Shown here: piece by piece, positions 53,750 to 63,790 of the stretch
How positions within the stretch are numbered: position 1 is the stretch's first letter
Layout: each line of letters starts with the position of its first letter
Source of the DNA: Bacteroidota bacterium
GTDB lineage: Bacteria > Bacteroidota > Bacteroidia > Chitinophagales > Chitinophagaceae
NCBI GenBank assembly: GCA_026391455.1
Contig: JAPLEH010000043.1
Location: 83,444 to 147,443 of the forward strand
Direction: 5' to 3'
Length of the DNA: 64,000 nt
Notes under the pieces: generated by a model
Told to the model about the DNA's origin: nothing
The model's database searches: none
The model's input: the letters and a program-made list of their open reading frames with translations, nothing else
Position numbers and translations under genes: made by a program

Positions 53750-54407
53750 GTATTATGTCAGTATTTTCGTTTTCAATTGTTGCTTCGTCTTCACCAGTAT
53801 CATTGGTTTGCTTACTCTTTTTTTGCAACTTTGGTTTTCTTTTTTTTGTTGTTGAGTTCCCACTTAAAATTGTTTGAGCATATGCACACCCTTCTTCTGA
53901 AATTGAAAATTCCTCATCAGTAATTGAACTGAAGTAGGATTTTCGTAGTAAACTATTTAAGTTTTGTCCAAAGTTTTTCTTTCTATTCTCACTCATTATA
54001 TTGTTATCTCTATATGAGTCCCAAATTGATTGTTTTGTAAATGTTGCTTTTCCATAGTTTGAATTGTAATAGCCAATTATTACCATTAATTCTGGTTCAG
54101 ATTTAGTTAAATTTTTAATTAGAACATCTTTCAACGCAATAAACTGTCCTGGAATCAACATATTAGGGCTACCAAGTCGCTCTGCTGCCTTTGGTTCAGC
54201 AAGTACTAAGTTGTTTTGTTGATTATGTATTATGTTGTTTACAACTTCTTGTGGTTTGGATTCGGCAGGTTGTTGATCGGCAATTAGACCAAACTTGTCT
54301 AGCAAATACTTAATTACTCTAATTTTTGTTCTGTCATCAAGACGCAATAATGCCCTCGAGCACTTGTCAATTGCTTCTATTTCGTAATCGTCGTCAAATT
54401 GTCTCAT
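53742..54407 (-). CDS. Hypothetical protein with charged C-terminal tail, 221 aa
   Basis: The N-terminal part is a short helical bundle (YEIEAIDKCSRALLRLDDRTKIRVIKYL is its core, residues 8-35). A Gln/Asn-rich linker follows, then a globular segment (KSEPELMVIIGYYNSNYGKATFTKQSIWDSYRD) and SISEEGCAYAQTILSG, which has winged-helix character. The tail from residue 188 is Lys-rich then acidic. The gene overlaps the DUF4145-like gene by 8 bp, so the two products probably act together. No named family is recognised. A repeat end (CGTGTTAGCGG, 54436-54446) lies just upstream. Confidence 0.6.
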   Translation of the reverse strand: MRQFDDDYEIEAIDKCSRALLRLDDRTKIRVIKYLLDKFGLIADQQPAESKPQEVVNNIIHNQQNNLVLAEPKAAERLGSPNMLIPGQFIALKDVLIKNLTKSEPELMVIIGYYNSNYGKATFTKQSIWDSYRDNNIMSENRKKNFGQNLNSLLRKSYFSSITDEEFSISEEGCAYAQTILSGNSTTKKRKPKLQKKSKQTNDTGEDEATIENENTDIIHE

Positions 54408-54638
54408 ATTTATGAAGATGTTTGTTAAAAATTACCGCTAACACGTAAATTAATGCTATATGACGTGTCCTTGAAATAAAATCCATGATTGAAAACAACT
54501 ATAAAAAAGTTTTGCAATTTGGATTATCGTTAGGACAATCCACCCAACCCATTTCCGATTGCTACCGATTATAAACGGTTACTCCCGGATATTTCTCCGA
54601 ACATACACCCATCCCCCCACCCCCACAAAACCAAAATA
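54408..54638. other. Right edge of the island, no gene
   Basis: AT-rich sequence gives way to C-rich sequence at about 54600. The minus-strand ACGTGTTAGCGG at 54436-54447 resembles the right end of the island repeats but I see no matching left end. No coding frame is convincing. Confidence 0.4.
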
Positions 54639-54677
54639 CCTGCTACAACTTGTTGCAGGCATTTTTTTGCCTGCAAC
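54639..54677 (+). promoter_or_regulatory. Two mutually exclusive hairpins before the 75-aa gene
   Basis: CCTGCTACAACTTGTTGCAGG (54639-54659) is a palindrome with one mismatch. Its right arm can instead pair downstream: GTTGCAGGC (54652-54660) with GCCTGCAAC (54669-54677) around an AT7 loop. The two structures cannot form together. A related hairpin lies before the plus-strand gene at 45347. CAACTTTG at 54674-54681 is one base from the TAnnTTTG box. Confidence 0.5.
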
Positions 54678-54805
54678 TTTGTACCGATAGTACGGTTCTG
54701 CACCCCCGTGTAGCTCTGTAATGGGGCTACTATCTCTACTATGGGATGAAACGCAACGGGACAGGCAGGACCGTATTTTTTTCTGCCTATCTAAACCCCT
54801 ACACT

Positions 54806-55033
54806 ATGGCAGCCAATCAACTAACACCCCAACAACTACTCGAAGCCCTGCTCGATGGCAACAACGATCTCCTTCTGCTCGATAACCTCATTGCCGCCGG
54901 CGAAGCGGCATTCCACATTATCTACAACTCTACCCTGGATGATGACATGAAGCAAGTCACCTTTCAGGTGGAGAAGCGGTTTCAGCTCTATGCCACGTTA
55001 TTGCAATTCCGGGATGGGAATCGCGTGCCATGA
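54806..55033 (+). CDS. Small helical protein, 75 aa
   Basis: I use the ATG at 54806 (MAANQLTPQQLLEALLDGNN); the ORF from 54746 adds an unlikely N-terminus. The protein is acidic and helical with no membrane segment or signal peptide (LLLLDNLIAAGEAAFHIIYN, VEKRFQLYATLLQF). I recognise no family. Its final codons and TGA lie inside a short tandem repeat (55016-55077). Codon use is GC-richer than the island to its left, like the gene at 45347. Confidence 0.55.
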   Translation: MAANQLTPQQLLEALLDGNNDLLLLDNLIAAGEAAFHIIYNSTLDDDMKQVTFQVEKRFQLYATLLQFRDGNRVP

Positions 55034-55077
55034 ATGGGGGGCGTGTTCCATGAATGGGGATCGCGTGCCCTGAATGG
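55016..55077 (+). repeat. Three-copy tandem repeat of about 20 bp overlapping a stop codon
   Basis: Three units of 20-22 bp follow each other, each with a GCGTG core and ending C(A/C)TGAATGG: GCGTGCCATGAATGG, GCGTGTTCCATGAATGG, GCGTGCCCTGAATGG. The first unit contains the TGA of the 75-residue gene. Confidence 0.7.
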
Positions 55078-56084
55078 TAGTTAATGGTATTGGATTTTGT
55101 TTTCATAACGGGGTTGGCTAGGTTGCATAGGCCTGTTTACCCCTATGGGGCCTGCCTACCTTCATTTCATTATGGCTTGCCTACCGAAATATAATGGAGG
55201 CAGGTAGGTAAACCGAAGCTTCAGCGTAGGCAGGTTCCCCCCCTTCCCCCTCATGCGACTTAGCCGCCCCCTTCCCTCCATGAGACGTGGACAAAATACA
55301 GTAATATAAGCATAGAAAAGGAGGGGTTCCCGTAATGGGGCGGGGGCGCTTTTTTAGTAAAGCGGTATAAGATATAAGAAGTACCAGCGATGGGCTGAAA
55401 AAGCAGGGTTGTCCCTATCAGGGTGACTAAATCGGGTAGTACTAGCATTTTCTAATGAAACCTGCTGTATTTCTTTGCGCAGCGCAGTGTCTTTGCGGGG
55501 AATGTAGTGGGGTTGGAGCGGTTTTGCCTGGTGTTGCTTTTCACTAAGGAGCTTCACGGGTTTATTTTTTTGCATAGCGCTTTGCTCTTACTTCTTCCCC
55601 CATTTTTTTACCTCATCCAGGGTTGGAGCAGTGGAGGAATGACGGCTCCTTTTTTTAAAAATACCCTTTCCCGGTGGAGGCAGGGCTTTCACTTACTTTA
55701 ATTTAATTTACATCCTTCATTCCTTTTATCAACTGCAATGCTTTGGCATTACGTATTTCTAATTAGAAGACTTTCAAACGAAAATTTAATTTTTTTGGGC
55801 ACTTGTACAGCCCGTTAGGCTCATCGCAGGCTGCAAAGCCGCTTTCCACATTATTTACCGCCTGTTTGCAAATCTTTTTTTCAAACTTTTACAAATCTAC
55901 CCAACCCTTTCCGGTGGCATGTAGTATATGCCATGCATCGTTGCCTTTGGGTAACTGCCGCTTTATAACCCCACTTCCACCCGCTTGATTTCCGGTTTTT
56001 ACTACGGACAATCAATCGCGACTACCTATTTCATCTATCAACTGATCCTGAATCCGGTTTACTATTACCGGGTTCTGAAAAACT
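55078..56084. other. About 1 kb without an accepted gene
   Basis: The interval contains GC-rich diverged palindromic pieces (GCCTGCCTACC at about 55150 against GGCAGGTAGG at about 55200), a C-rich run, and T-rich sequence. Frames of 60-70 codons on both strands show no domain, signal or family pattern. It may be decayed sequence or a long intergenic spacer. The last 100 bp must hold the promoter of the FAD-oxidoreductase operon; I could not place it confidently. Confidence 0.4.
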
Positions 56085-57650
56085 ATGTCTATGAAAAAAG
56101 CAATTATAATCGGAGCTGGGCCTGCCGGCCTCACGGCGGCCTATGAATTATTAACACGTACTGATATTAAACCGGTCATTCTGGAACAGTCGGAGGTAAC
56201 CGGCGGTATTTCCCGAACGGTATGGTACAAAGGAAACGGTATGGACATAGGCGGACACCGTTTTTTTTCCAAATCAGACCGGGTAATGGACTGGTGGCTG
56301 ACTATAATGCCCATGCCGGAAGAAACAACCCATAACCTGCGCATTGCATACAGAAATGAAAGCACCCTCGTGCAAGCACCACAAAAGAAACAGTCTGGTA
56401 AAACTGCCATCCATATGAAGGTGCGCAACCGCCTGTCGCGCATATACCACGACAGAAAATTATTTACCTACCCGCTTACGCTCAGTATTCAGACCATCCG
56501 GCAACTGGGCTTTATCAAAATCACCCGGGTATTTGTTTCGTATGTATGGGCCCGCTTGTTTTTCCACCGTACCGAAAAAACACTGGAAGATTTTTTTATC
56601 CGGCGATTTGGGAATGAACTCTACCGTACATTTTTTAAAGACTATACTGAAAAGGTTTGGGGCGTACCCTGCCATGAAATTCCGGCGGAGTGGGGGCACC
56701 AGCGGATCAAAAAACTTTCCGTAACAAGGGCCTTATTGCATGCTGGCCGGCAATTGATAAAAAAGAAGCGTAGCGGCATCCGGCAAAAAGAAACAGACAC
56801 CAGCCTGATCGAACAATTCTTATACCCCCCCAAAGGCCCCGGCCAATTGTGGGAATTAGTAGCCGATCGTATCCGCGAAATGGGAGGGGAAATTATTTTT
56901 CACCAGCAGGTAGATGCGGTAAGTGTGGCAGACGAAAACGTAATGACCATTTCCGCCACTAATAGTAAAACGGGCAAAAAAGAGGTCTATACCGGCGATT
57001 ACTTTTTTTCTACCATGCCCGTAAAAGACCTCATCGGATCTTTTGAAGCGCCGGTACCCCTTCCGGTAAGAGAAACGGCAGCAGGACTGCTTTACCGCGA
57101 TTTTATTACAGTGGGCATGCTATTGCAAAACCTGAAACTATCCGATACAGAGAAAGCGACCATCAAAGACAACTGGATCTATATTCAGGAAAACGATGTA
57201 AAGATCGGCCGGCTACAGATTTTTAATAATTGGAGCCCCGATCTGGTACAAGACCCCACTCATACCTGGCTGGGTCTGGAGTATTTCTGCAATGAAGGGG
57301 ATGCGCTTTGGTGTATGAGCGATATGCAATTTATTGATATGGCCATTGATGAACTCTGCCGCATTCAGATTATTGCCCGCGAAGATGTATTGGACAGCAC
57401 GGTGATACGGGTAGAGAAAACCTATCCGGCCTATTTCGGTGCGTATGAAAATTTTGAAGTCATTAAAAATTACGTCAACAATATCCCTAACCTTTTTTTG
57501 ATCGGGCGCAATGGTATGCATAAATACAATAATGCAGACCACTCCATGCTCACTGCCATGACAGCGGTGGACAATATCATTGAAGGAAGAGTATGCAAGA
57601 AAAATATTTGGGAAATAAATACCGAACAGGAATATCATGAAACAAAATAA
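56085..57650 (+). CDS. FAD-dependent amino-oxidase-like protein (protoporphyrinogen oxidase/UDP-galactopyranose mutase-like)
   Basis: The 521-residue flavoprotein starts with [19 protein letters not shown] and the acidic strand end VILEQS, then VTGGISRT and [15 protein letters not shown], all marks of the NAD(P)-binding_8/amino-oxidase superfamily. The C-terminal FAD contact is [21 protein letters not shown]. The N-terminal GGHRFFSKS pattern is typical for members found in polysaccharide or glycolipid gene clusters. It overlaps the next gene, a predicted GT-C protein, by 14 bp, so the two probably act in one glycan or lipid pathway. ATG at 56091 is an alternative start. Confidence 0.82.
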   Translation: MSMKKAIIIGAGPAGLTAAYELLTRTDIKPVILEQSEVTGGISRTVWYKGNGMDIGGHRFFSKSDRVMDWWLTIMPMPEETTHNLRIAYRNESTLVQAPQKKQSGKTAIHMKVRNRLSRIYHDRKLFTYPLTLSIQTIRQLGFIKITRVFVSYVWARLFFHRTEKTLEDFFIRRFGNELYRTFFKDYTEKVWGVPCHEIPAEWGHQRIKKLSVTRALLHAGRQLIKKKRSGIRQKETDTSLIEQFLYPPKGPGQLWELVADRIREMGGEIIFHQQVDAVSVADENVMTISATNSKTGKKEVYTGDYFFSTMPVKDLIGSFEAPVPLPVRETAAGLLYRDFITVGMLLQNLKLSDTEKATIKDNWIYIQENDVKIGRLQIFNNWSPDLVQDPTHTWLGLEYFCNEGDALWCMSDMQFIDMAIDELCRIQIIAREDVLDSTVIRVEKTYPAYFGAYENFEVIKNYVNNIPNLFLIGRNGMHKYNNADHSMLTAMTAVDNIIEGRVCKKNIWEINTEQEYHETK

Positions 57651-59613
57651 CCCAGCCCTTACCCTCACACCCCATAAGCCAGGCTGGCTGCGGGCAGATT
57701 TAGGTATCTTGCTTTTGTTTGCAACGGTATCCATCTATTGGTTTTATCAGGCCAATTATACATGGGATGATGATGCCATGACCCGTTTTTTCAACACACG
57801 CAGGGCAACCCGGCAACCCATTATGTTCATTGACTCCTGGAACAGGCCCCTGTTCGTGGTCTTGTTTTACTATCCCGTTTTATTATTTGGTAAAGCTGGA
57901 GTGGCCTTTACCATGACTTTTCTTACCGCAGTTTCCGGTTATATGGTGGGCAAAGCCGCAAAGAATCTGGGATATCCTAATCATCAGATGGCAATTGTAT
58001 TTATGGTTTTTCAGACATTCTTGTATGGCATTACAAGAGATGCCATGACAGAGCCACTTGCTGCCTGTATCATCAGCGGCGGGTTGTGGATGTTTAGTAC
58101 AAGAAGATGGTTGGGGCTGGCTATAATAGGCGGACTGCTGCCGCTGGCACGAACCGAATTGATTATCCTATTACCATTCTGGTGTATTCCCCTTCTGGCT
58201 AACAGAAAATATCTCTATGTGCTGGTTTTAGGCTGGGGGCTGGCCGCCTGGTGGCTGGGATGGTATATTTACAGCGGCGACTTTATGGCTTTTTTTCATG
58301 ACCTGTTGAAATCGGGCAGTAAGAAAAACCGGTATGAACACACTTCCGTGTTTCATCACCTCAATAAATATGTGTATGTACTGGGTATTGTGGTGTTCTA
58401 TTTTTTATTTCTCGGCTTCCTTACATCCCGCATACGAATGTATCTGCAGCATTACTTTCTTTATCTGCAATTTATAGCCGGCTTTTTACTTTATGTTGTG
58501 TTTGCAGCCTACCTCGACCTGGGACAGTCCGGTGGCGCGCTCAGAAATCTCATTACATTATCACCGTTTGCTGCATTGATCAGTTTGCGGGGGCTCAACT
58601 ACTGGGTAGAAGCCTGGAGACTGCCCGTTGCCGATAACCCTGCGGTGCATACGGGGGATAAGAAGAAAGGCAATAAAAAAGCAAAAGAAGACAATGGTTT
58701 GTACCGGCGTATTATTCACCGGTCTATTATTATAGCATACAGTATAGCGATAGTAATAATAGCTGCAAACGTATTTTCACAAAAGTTGGTTAGCCGGCAA
58801 TATTATGATTCCGAAGAAAAAGACTATATGATTCTGCTGTTGCTGATCTTATGTGTGGTGATTGTTATTTTACCATTCTTTTTTATTGCAGGCAAACGGG
58901 TACGCGTATTTTTCTTTATCTGTATCACCGGATTGCAGGTTTGCTTTACCTTATATTATGAAAACCCGTACAGCCATAAAAACAAAGAGCGTGCTGAAAT
59001 GAATAAAATGGCGGCGCTGATGAATGTACCATCCATAAATAAAGCAAAAGTACATTGCAATTACCTTTGGTATTATTGGGCCAGCGGACGCGATATTCTG
59101 GATACCACCAAAAATGCATTCATGGATTCTGCGTCGCTTAAAAATGCACCCAATGGTTCTTATTTTTTGTGGGAGCCGCATTATACCAGCGAACACTATA
59201 CCAATATACCCCTGACTATGTTGTCTAATGATACTACTTTTTTGCCTCTCAACTTTGTGGTTACAGAAGAGGAAGAACTTGCATCCATTCTGTTTATGAA
59301 ATGGGAACCTGTGCCGGGTAGTGCAACGGATGCCATGTCGGAATTGTCAAAGGATTGGGGGGAGAATGCAAAGTTTAATTATTTCCGTGGTGTTTATCAG
59401 CGTGACCGGTTGCGCAATTTCGAACAGGCTCTTGCAAGCCTGAATAAAGCCATACAGCTTGATCCGATAATGAAAGATGCATACCTGCACCGGTCAGTCA
59501 CTTATTATTATTTACACAATTTAGCCATGGCTTGTACCGATATACAGACAGCCATTGGGATGCATGCAAATGATGCACTGAATTATGGGCGGCAAATGGG
59601 TTGTGTGAAATAA
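57637..59613 (+). CDS. GT-C-like multi-pass membrane protein with C-terminal TPR, 658 aa
   Basis: About eleven or twelve hydrophobic segments span residues 20-450. The first extracytoplasmic loop has [17 protein letters not shown]; an acidic pair at this place is the catalytic hallmark of GT-C glycosyltransferases using lipid-linked sugars. The [13 protein letters not shown] and ARTELI segments also fit. A basic loop ([10 protein letters not shown]) lies near residue 345. The last about 75 residues form a tetratricopeptide pair ([25 protein letters not shown]). The substrate is unknown. It is translationally coupled to the FAD-oxidoreductase gene by a 14-bp overlap. Confidence 0.75.
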   Translation: MKQNNPALTLTPHKPGWLRADLGILLLFATVSIYWFYQANYTWDDDAMTRFFNTRRATRQPIMFIDSWNRPLFVVLFYYPVLLFGKAGVAFTMTFLTAVSGYMVGKAAKNLGYPNHQMAIVFMVFQTFLYGITRDAMTEPLAACIISGGLWMFSTRRWLGLAIIGGLLPLARTELIILLPFWCIPLLANRKYLYVLVLGWGLAAWWLGWYIYSGDFMAFFHDLLKSGSKKNRYEHTSVFHHLNKYVYVLGIVVFYFLFLGFLTSRIRMYLQHYFLYLQFIAGFLLYVVFAAYLDLGQSGGALRNLITLSPFAALISLRGLNYWVEAWRLPVADNPAVHTGDKKKGNKKAKEDNGLYRRIIHRSIIIAYSIAIVIIAANVFSQKLVSRQYYDSEEKDYMILLLLILCVVIVILPFFFIAGKRVRVFFFICITGLQVCFTLYYENPYSHKNKERAEMNKMAALMNVPSINKAKVHCNYLWYYWASGRDILDTTKNAFMDSASLKNAPNGSYFLWEPHYTSEHYTNIPLTMLSNDTTFLPLNFVVTEEEELASILFMKWEPVPGSATDAMSELSKDWGENAKFNYFRGVYQRDRLRNFEQALASLNKAIQLDPIMKDAYLHRSVTYYYLHNLAMACTDIQTAIGMHANDALNYGRQMGCVK

Positions 59614-60032
59614 TGATATGAATACGTAACCGGGAATTTTAGCTTGTACTTGTTTTGGGTTGAAAGGTAATGACAGAAAAAGCGTTGCTACGTAATTACA
59701 CTGTCATTTTAATATTTTTCCCAATAAATACAAATCAGATGGTAGTAAAGTTGGAAAAAAAATCTCAACTTGTGCAGCCGGATTTTTGCAAACTTGTATT
59801 AGGCCATCTTTTAATATGAGTAATGGAACAGCAGATGGAATATGCAGCTTTTCCTGAAACGATTTGTAATCAGCAACTGTGTGGCAGGGTTTTGTTTACG
59901 AAGAAGAAACGCATAGAAAGTTAAGGTCAGCGGATTTGCAGAAAAACAGGTTACTAAAGCCTTTCAAAAAATAAAAATGTGTTTGGCTCTTTCATCGTCA
60001 GGTACATTGATCCAGAACAAATGCTAAAAAAC
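59614..60032. other. Intergenic region before the M1 peptidase gene, no gene seen
   Basis: These 419 bp are AT-rich with no convincing coding frame and no clear terminator hairpin for the upstream gene. The upstream part of the M1 ORF (59979-60032) lies here but lacks signal-peptide character, so I count it as leader. Confidence 0.45.
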
Positions 60033-63000
60033 ATGAAGAAAAAAACGAAAAGCCTTCTCTTCGCTGCCATATCGGTGGCCTTTCTTTTTATCAATGGCCT
60101 CCATGCCCAGGAAGAAGCCCATTATCACCGCTTCCCCCAATGGCATGCCGGCACCACCCCCCCAAGTGCCACCGCCCGCCCCGAAAGCAGTGGCAACAGC
60201 GGCACCGGCGGCAATATGGATGTGCTTTATCATAAGATCTACTGGCGCATCAATCCCGACACCACGGTAAAATATATCAAGGGCTATGTACAAACGAATT
60301 TCAAAACCATACAGCCCAACGTTTCCCAGATTTCCTTCGATATGCGGGCTGTGCTTACCCTCGACTCGATCCTGTTCAGAGGGGCGCGCATACCCACTCC
60401 GAATATCGTGCGTACCGGCAATATTGTTACTGTAAACCTCGGTGCCACACTCGCCAATAATTTTATTGATTCCTTTACCGTATTCTACCAGGGTGTGCCA
60501 CCCAATGTGGTGGGCGCGGCACAGGGCTATCAGCGCTCTAATAATACGGGTGCCGGTAATTATATCACCACGCTTTCCGAATCTTACGAAGACCGCGACT
60601 GGTGGCCCTGCAAAGCCGATATGCAGGATAAAATAGATTCGATGGACGTAACCGTGAATGTACCCTGGGGCGCACCCACGGCGGCCGATACCTTCTGGGT
60701 GGCCTTCAATGGTAAACTGGTTGACTCCACCATTACCGGTACCAACCGCGACTTTGTTTTTAAAACACGCTATCCCATTGCCAGCTATCTCGTATTTGTA
60801 TCGGTGGCCCGTTTCAACCGCTATTACCGTTCGTTAAACGTAAGCGGTACCGAAGTACCCGTAGCCTATAATCTCTTCCGCGGAAAAACAGCCGCGCAAT
60901 ACAATACCATTCTTACCGCCATGGATCGGATCAACCCGGTCGTAGTGGGCTTTAGTAATAAATTCGGCGACTATCCTTTTAAGAATGAGAAGCACGGCTT
61001 TTACGACGGGCTGCTCGGCGCCGGTGGTATGGAACACCAGACCATGTCGGGCATTGCCACTTCGTCGCTCTCGGGATTGCGCTTACTCACGCACGAACTC
61101 AATCACCAATGGTTTGGCGATAATGTAACCTTTGCCACCTGGAATGATCTCTGGCTGGCGGAAGGATTTGCCAGCTACAGCGAAGCACTGGTAGGCGAAC
61201 TGGAACCCACCTTTGGTATCAACCCCACAACGGTTCGTCAAAGCTATAAGAATGCGGCCCTGGCTTCCACCGTTAGCGCATGGATACCGGATGGTAATAT
61301 TGGCAATTCCGATCTTATCTGGAATTCAGGCTATGGTGGTGCAGTATACGACAGAGGTGCCATGATCGTATCGATGCTGCGCGCTATGTGCGGCGATACC
61401 AAATTCTTTCAGGCACTTACCAATTACCAGACCGTACTGAAAGGCAAATCTGCCAATACCGATATGCTGAAAGGATTTTTCAATACGGAACTCGGTACCG
61501 ATATCACTCCTTTCTTTAATGACTATGTAGGTGGCTCCGGCAATGCGGCCGTGGCAGTAGGCGGAAGAGGATTCCCCACCAATACGGTAAACTGGAACAG
61601 TCCGGTACCTAATAAACTGGTGATACAGGCGGCTGCGCAAACGCAGAGTGCTATTTCCAATGTTACCTATTTCCGTGGGCCCGTGGTAGTGCATGCTAAG
61701 GGTGCCGTAGCCGGACAAGATACCATGATCACCTATTTCGATTGGGGTGGGGGTAATCTGTCGGTTGCCGGTAATGGTATCGGCGCACCGGTAGCGGGTG
61801 GTAAATTGAGTTTTATACTTTCCTTTACGCCCACATCGCTGGTATATGATGAAGGCGCACGTACTATGTCGAATGGTACTACGGTACTCGTACCGGGATT
61901 GAATGATGGTGGATTTAATTTCAATTCCATCGCAGCCTCCACCGCTGCCTGCCCTGCACCCGCTACGATGACGGCCAGCCTTACCACTACTTCTAACAGT
62001 GGCTTTGCCAATCCGATCACGTTGTCTGCTACGGCTGGTGTGCCGGCGGGTACTACTGTTACGTTTAGTACCAACCCCGTTACACCCGGAAGCGGCAGTA
62101 CCATTCAGTTGAATAATGCCAATACTCTTGCTTCGGGCACGTATACGATCACCATACAGGGTACGGCCACCGGTGCCACTACCCAAACTACTACGGTGAG
62201 CTTTACCATTACACCCGGTGCCGGACCTGCCATCAATACACAGCCGGCTGGCCAAACGGTTTGTTCGGGCAGCAATGCTGTATTCACCCTGTCGGCACCC
62301 GCTGCTGCTTCTTATCAATGGCAGGTAAGTACCAATGGGGGAGGCACGTTTACAAATATTCCGGGTGCTAATGCCACCACGTTTACCCTTACGGCTGTAA
62401 CCACCGCATTGAACAATAACCAGTATCGTTGTATCGCTACCGCTTTATGTGGCAATACCACATCCGGTGCGGCTATACTCACCGTAAATGCAGCACCCGC
62501 TATTGGTGCGCAGCCTGCTGCTGCCACTATCTGCACCGGAGGTACGAATACATTTTGTGTTACCGCTACCGGTACCGGATTATCTTACCAGTGGGAGTAT
62601 GCTACCAATTGTACCACGGCGCCATGGCAAACTATATCGAATGCCGCGCCTTTTTCGGGAGCGAATACGGCTTGCCTTACCATTACGAATGCACCCATCA
62701 CTTTTGCTAACTATGCTTTCCGTTGCGTAATCAATTCCACCGCCTGCAGCAATAGTGTGACCAGCAACTGTGCCACACTCACGCTGATTAATCCGGCAAC
62801 GATTACCACAGCACCTGCGGATGCTGCGATCTGTGCGGGCAGCAATCATACATTCACAGTTGCGGGCAACAGTACAGAGCCCATCGCCTATCAATGGCAA
62901 GTGAGTACCGATGGTGGTACCAACTGGACTGCTATCGGCGGCGCTACCAATGCTACCTATACAGTAAGTAATGCTTCTGCTACGTTGAATGGCAACCGCT

Positions 63001-63605
63001 ATCGTTGCCTGCTGAGCAATGCCACTTGTACTACACCTGTTATTTCCAATGCCGGCATACTCACTGTACGACCATTACCCACCGTTGGATTAACAGCTGC
63101 TCCGCTTACCAGTTTATTACCCGGTAAAACCACCACGCTTACGGCTACCCCCGGCGCATCTGCCGGTGGTACGATCACCAGCTCGTGGTTGTATAATGCT
63201 AACCCGCTGGCCGTAACCGGAAATACCTATGTAGTGTCTGTAGATAAAGCCGGTGCCTACCAGGTGCGCATTCAGGAAGCCTGGGCCGGTGGATTGATCT
63301 GCAGTAATCTGTCACCCGTAGTGACCATTACCGCTGAAGCCAGTTCCAAACTCTTTATTTTCCCGAGTCCCAACAATGGTCTCTATGCCGTTTCTTATTA
63401 CAACTCAGCCACTGCTACTACAAAGCGTGAAGTAGTGGTATTCGATATGAAAGGAGCCATGGTGTACCGTAAACGTTTTGATGTAATCGGTGCCTATACC
63501 CTCATGCAGATCGATATGAGCCGTGCGAATGCGGGAACCTATATTGTGGTGGTTGGCGATGCGGAAGGGAAGAAGTTGGCGGAAGGGAAAGTGGTTGTGC
63601 AGTGA
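60033..63605 (+). CDS. Secreted M1-family metallopeptidase with Ig-like repeats and T9SS sorting domain, 1190 aa
   Basis: From the ATG at 60033 a signal peptide (MKKKTKSLLFAAISVAF, cleavage near LHAQ) precedes an M1 aminopeptidase-like region. GAGGMEHQ corresponds to the GxMEN substrate loop, and LLTHELNHQWFGD, with Glu in WLAEGFASYSE 18 residues later, is the complete HExxH-E zinc site (about residue 350). From about residue 640 come low-complexity Thr/Ser linkers and three Ig-like repeats with QPAGQTVCSG, SYQWQVSTNGG, QYRC and LTVN marks. The last about 80 residues (KLFIFPSPNNGLY, GTYIVVVGD, KVVVQ) form a type A sorting domain for the type IX secretion system. Upstream starts at 60021 or 59979 are less likely. 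Confidence 0.9.
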   Translation: MKKKTKSLLFAAISVAFLFINGLHAQEEAHYHRFPQWHAGTTPPSATARPESSGNSGTGGNMDVLYHKIYWRINPDTTVKYIKGYVQTNFKTIQPNVSQISFDMRAVLTLDSILFRGARIPTPNIVRTGNIVTVNLGATLANNFIDSFTVFYQGVPPNVVGAAQGYQRSNNTGAGNYITTLSESYEDRDWWPCKADMQDKIDSMDVTVNVPWGAPTAADTFWVAFNGKLVDSTITGTNRDFVFKTRYPIASYLVFVSVARFNRYYRSLNVSGTEVPVAYNLFRGKTAAQYNTILTAMDRINPVVVGFSNKFGDYPFKNEKHGFYDGLLGAGGMEHQTMSGIATSSLSGLRLLTHELNHQWFGDNVTFATWNDLWLAEGFASYSEALVGELEPTFGINPTTVRQSYKNAALASTVSAWIPDGNIGNSDLIWNSGYGGAVYDRGAMIVSMLRAMCGDTKFFQALTNYQTVLKGKSANTDMLKGFFNTELGTDITPFFNDYVGGSGNAAVAVGGRGFPTNTVNWNSPVPNKLVIQAAAQTQSAISNVTYFRGPVVVHAKGAVAGQDTMITYFDWGGGNLSVAGNGIGAPVAGGKLSFILSFTPTSLVYDEGARTMSNGTTVLVPGLNDGGFNFNSIAASTAACPAPATMTASLTTTSNSGFANPITLSATAGVPAGTTVTFSTNPVTPGSGSTIQLNNANTLASGTYTITIQGTATGATTQTTTVSFTITPGAGPAINTQPAGQTVCSGSNAVFTLSAPAAASYQWQVSTNGGGTFTNIPGANATTFTLTAVTTALNNNQYRCIATALCGNTTSGAAILTVNAAPAIGAQPAAATICTGGTNTFCVTATGTGLSYQWEYATNCTTAPWQTISNAAPFSGANTACLTITNAPITFANYAFRCVINSTACSNSVTSNCATLTLINPATITTAPADAAICAGSNHTFTVAGNSTEPIAYQWQVSTDGGTNWTAIGGATNATYTVSNASATLNGNRYRCLLSNATCTTPVISNAGILTVRPLPTVGLTAAPLTSLLPGKTTTLTATPGASAGGTITSSWLYNANPLAVTGNTYVVSVDKAGAYQVRIQEAWAGGLICSNLSPVVTITAEASSKLFIFPSPNNGLYAVSYYNSATATTKREVVVFDMKGAMVYRKRFDVIGAYTLMQIDMSRANAGTYIVVVGDAEGKKLAEGKVVVQ

Positions 63606-63643
63606 ATGGTGAATGGTCAATTGTGAATGGTGAATGGTCAATG
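63602..63643 (+). repeat. Two-copy 21-bp tandem repeat overlapping a stop codon
   Basis: GTGAATGGTGAATGGTCAAT occurs twice in tandem with one extra base (63602-63622 and 63623-63643). The first copy contains the TGA of the M1 peptidase gene. Each copy is itself built from GTGAATG/GTCAATG halves. Confidence 0.8.
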
Positions 63644-63790
63644 GTTTCCTTTAATTTAATTGGCATTTTTCATTTCAGGTTTCTTTAGTTTACAAGATGA
63701 TAGATGATAACTGATTGATGATATTTTTTGTACATCTCTGAATAGAGTTGACCGGTTTCAGTGATTGTTATTATCAAAAATAAAATGAAG
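63644..63790. other. AT-rich spacer without a gene
   Basis: The stretch between the tandem repeat and the terminator is AT-rich and holds no frame, repeat or promoter that I can support. Confidence 0.4.

Noticed and set aside
32830..54450. Prophage or integrative conjugative element
   Set aside because: No phage structural, conjugation, relaxase or integrase gene is seen, and no tRNA or direct-repeat attachment site was found at the edges.
55507..55701. 64-codon plus-strand frame in the 1-kb gap
   Set aside because: It is Leu/Phe-rich, and T-rich DNA would give this by chance; it lacks a charged N-terminus or conserved pattern.
61326..62318. 330-codon open frame on the minus strand inside the M1 peptidase gene
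   Set aside because: It lies antisense to the Ig-repeat region, is dominated by Arg, Gly and Ser, and has no domain pattern; the plus-strand frame has clear domains. It is an effect of GC-rich repetitive coding sequence.
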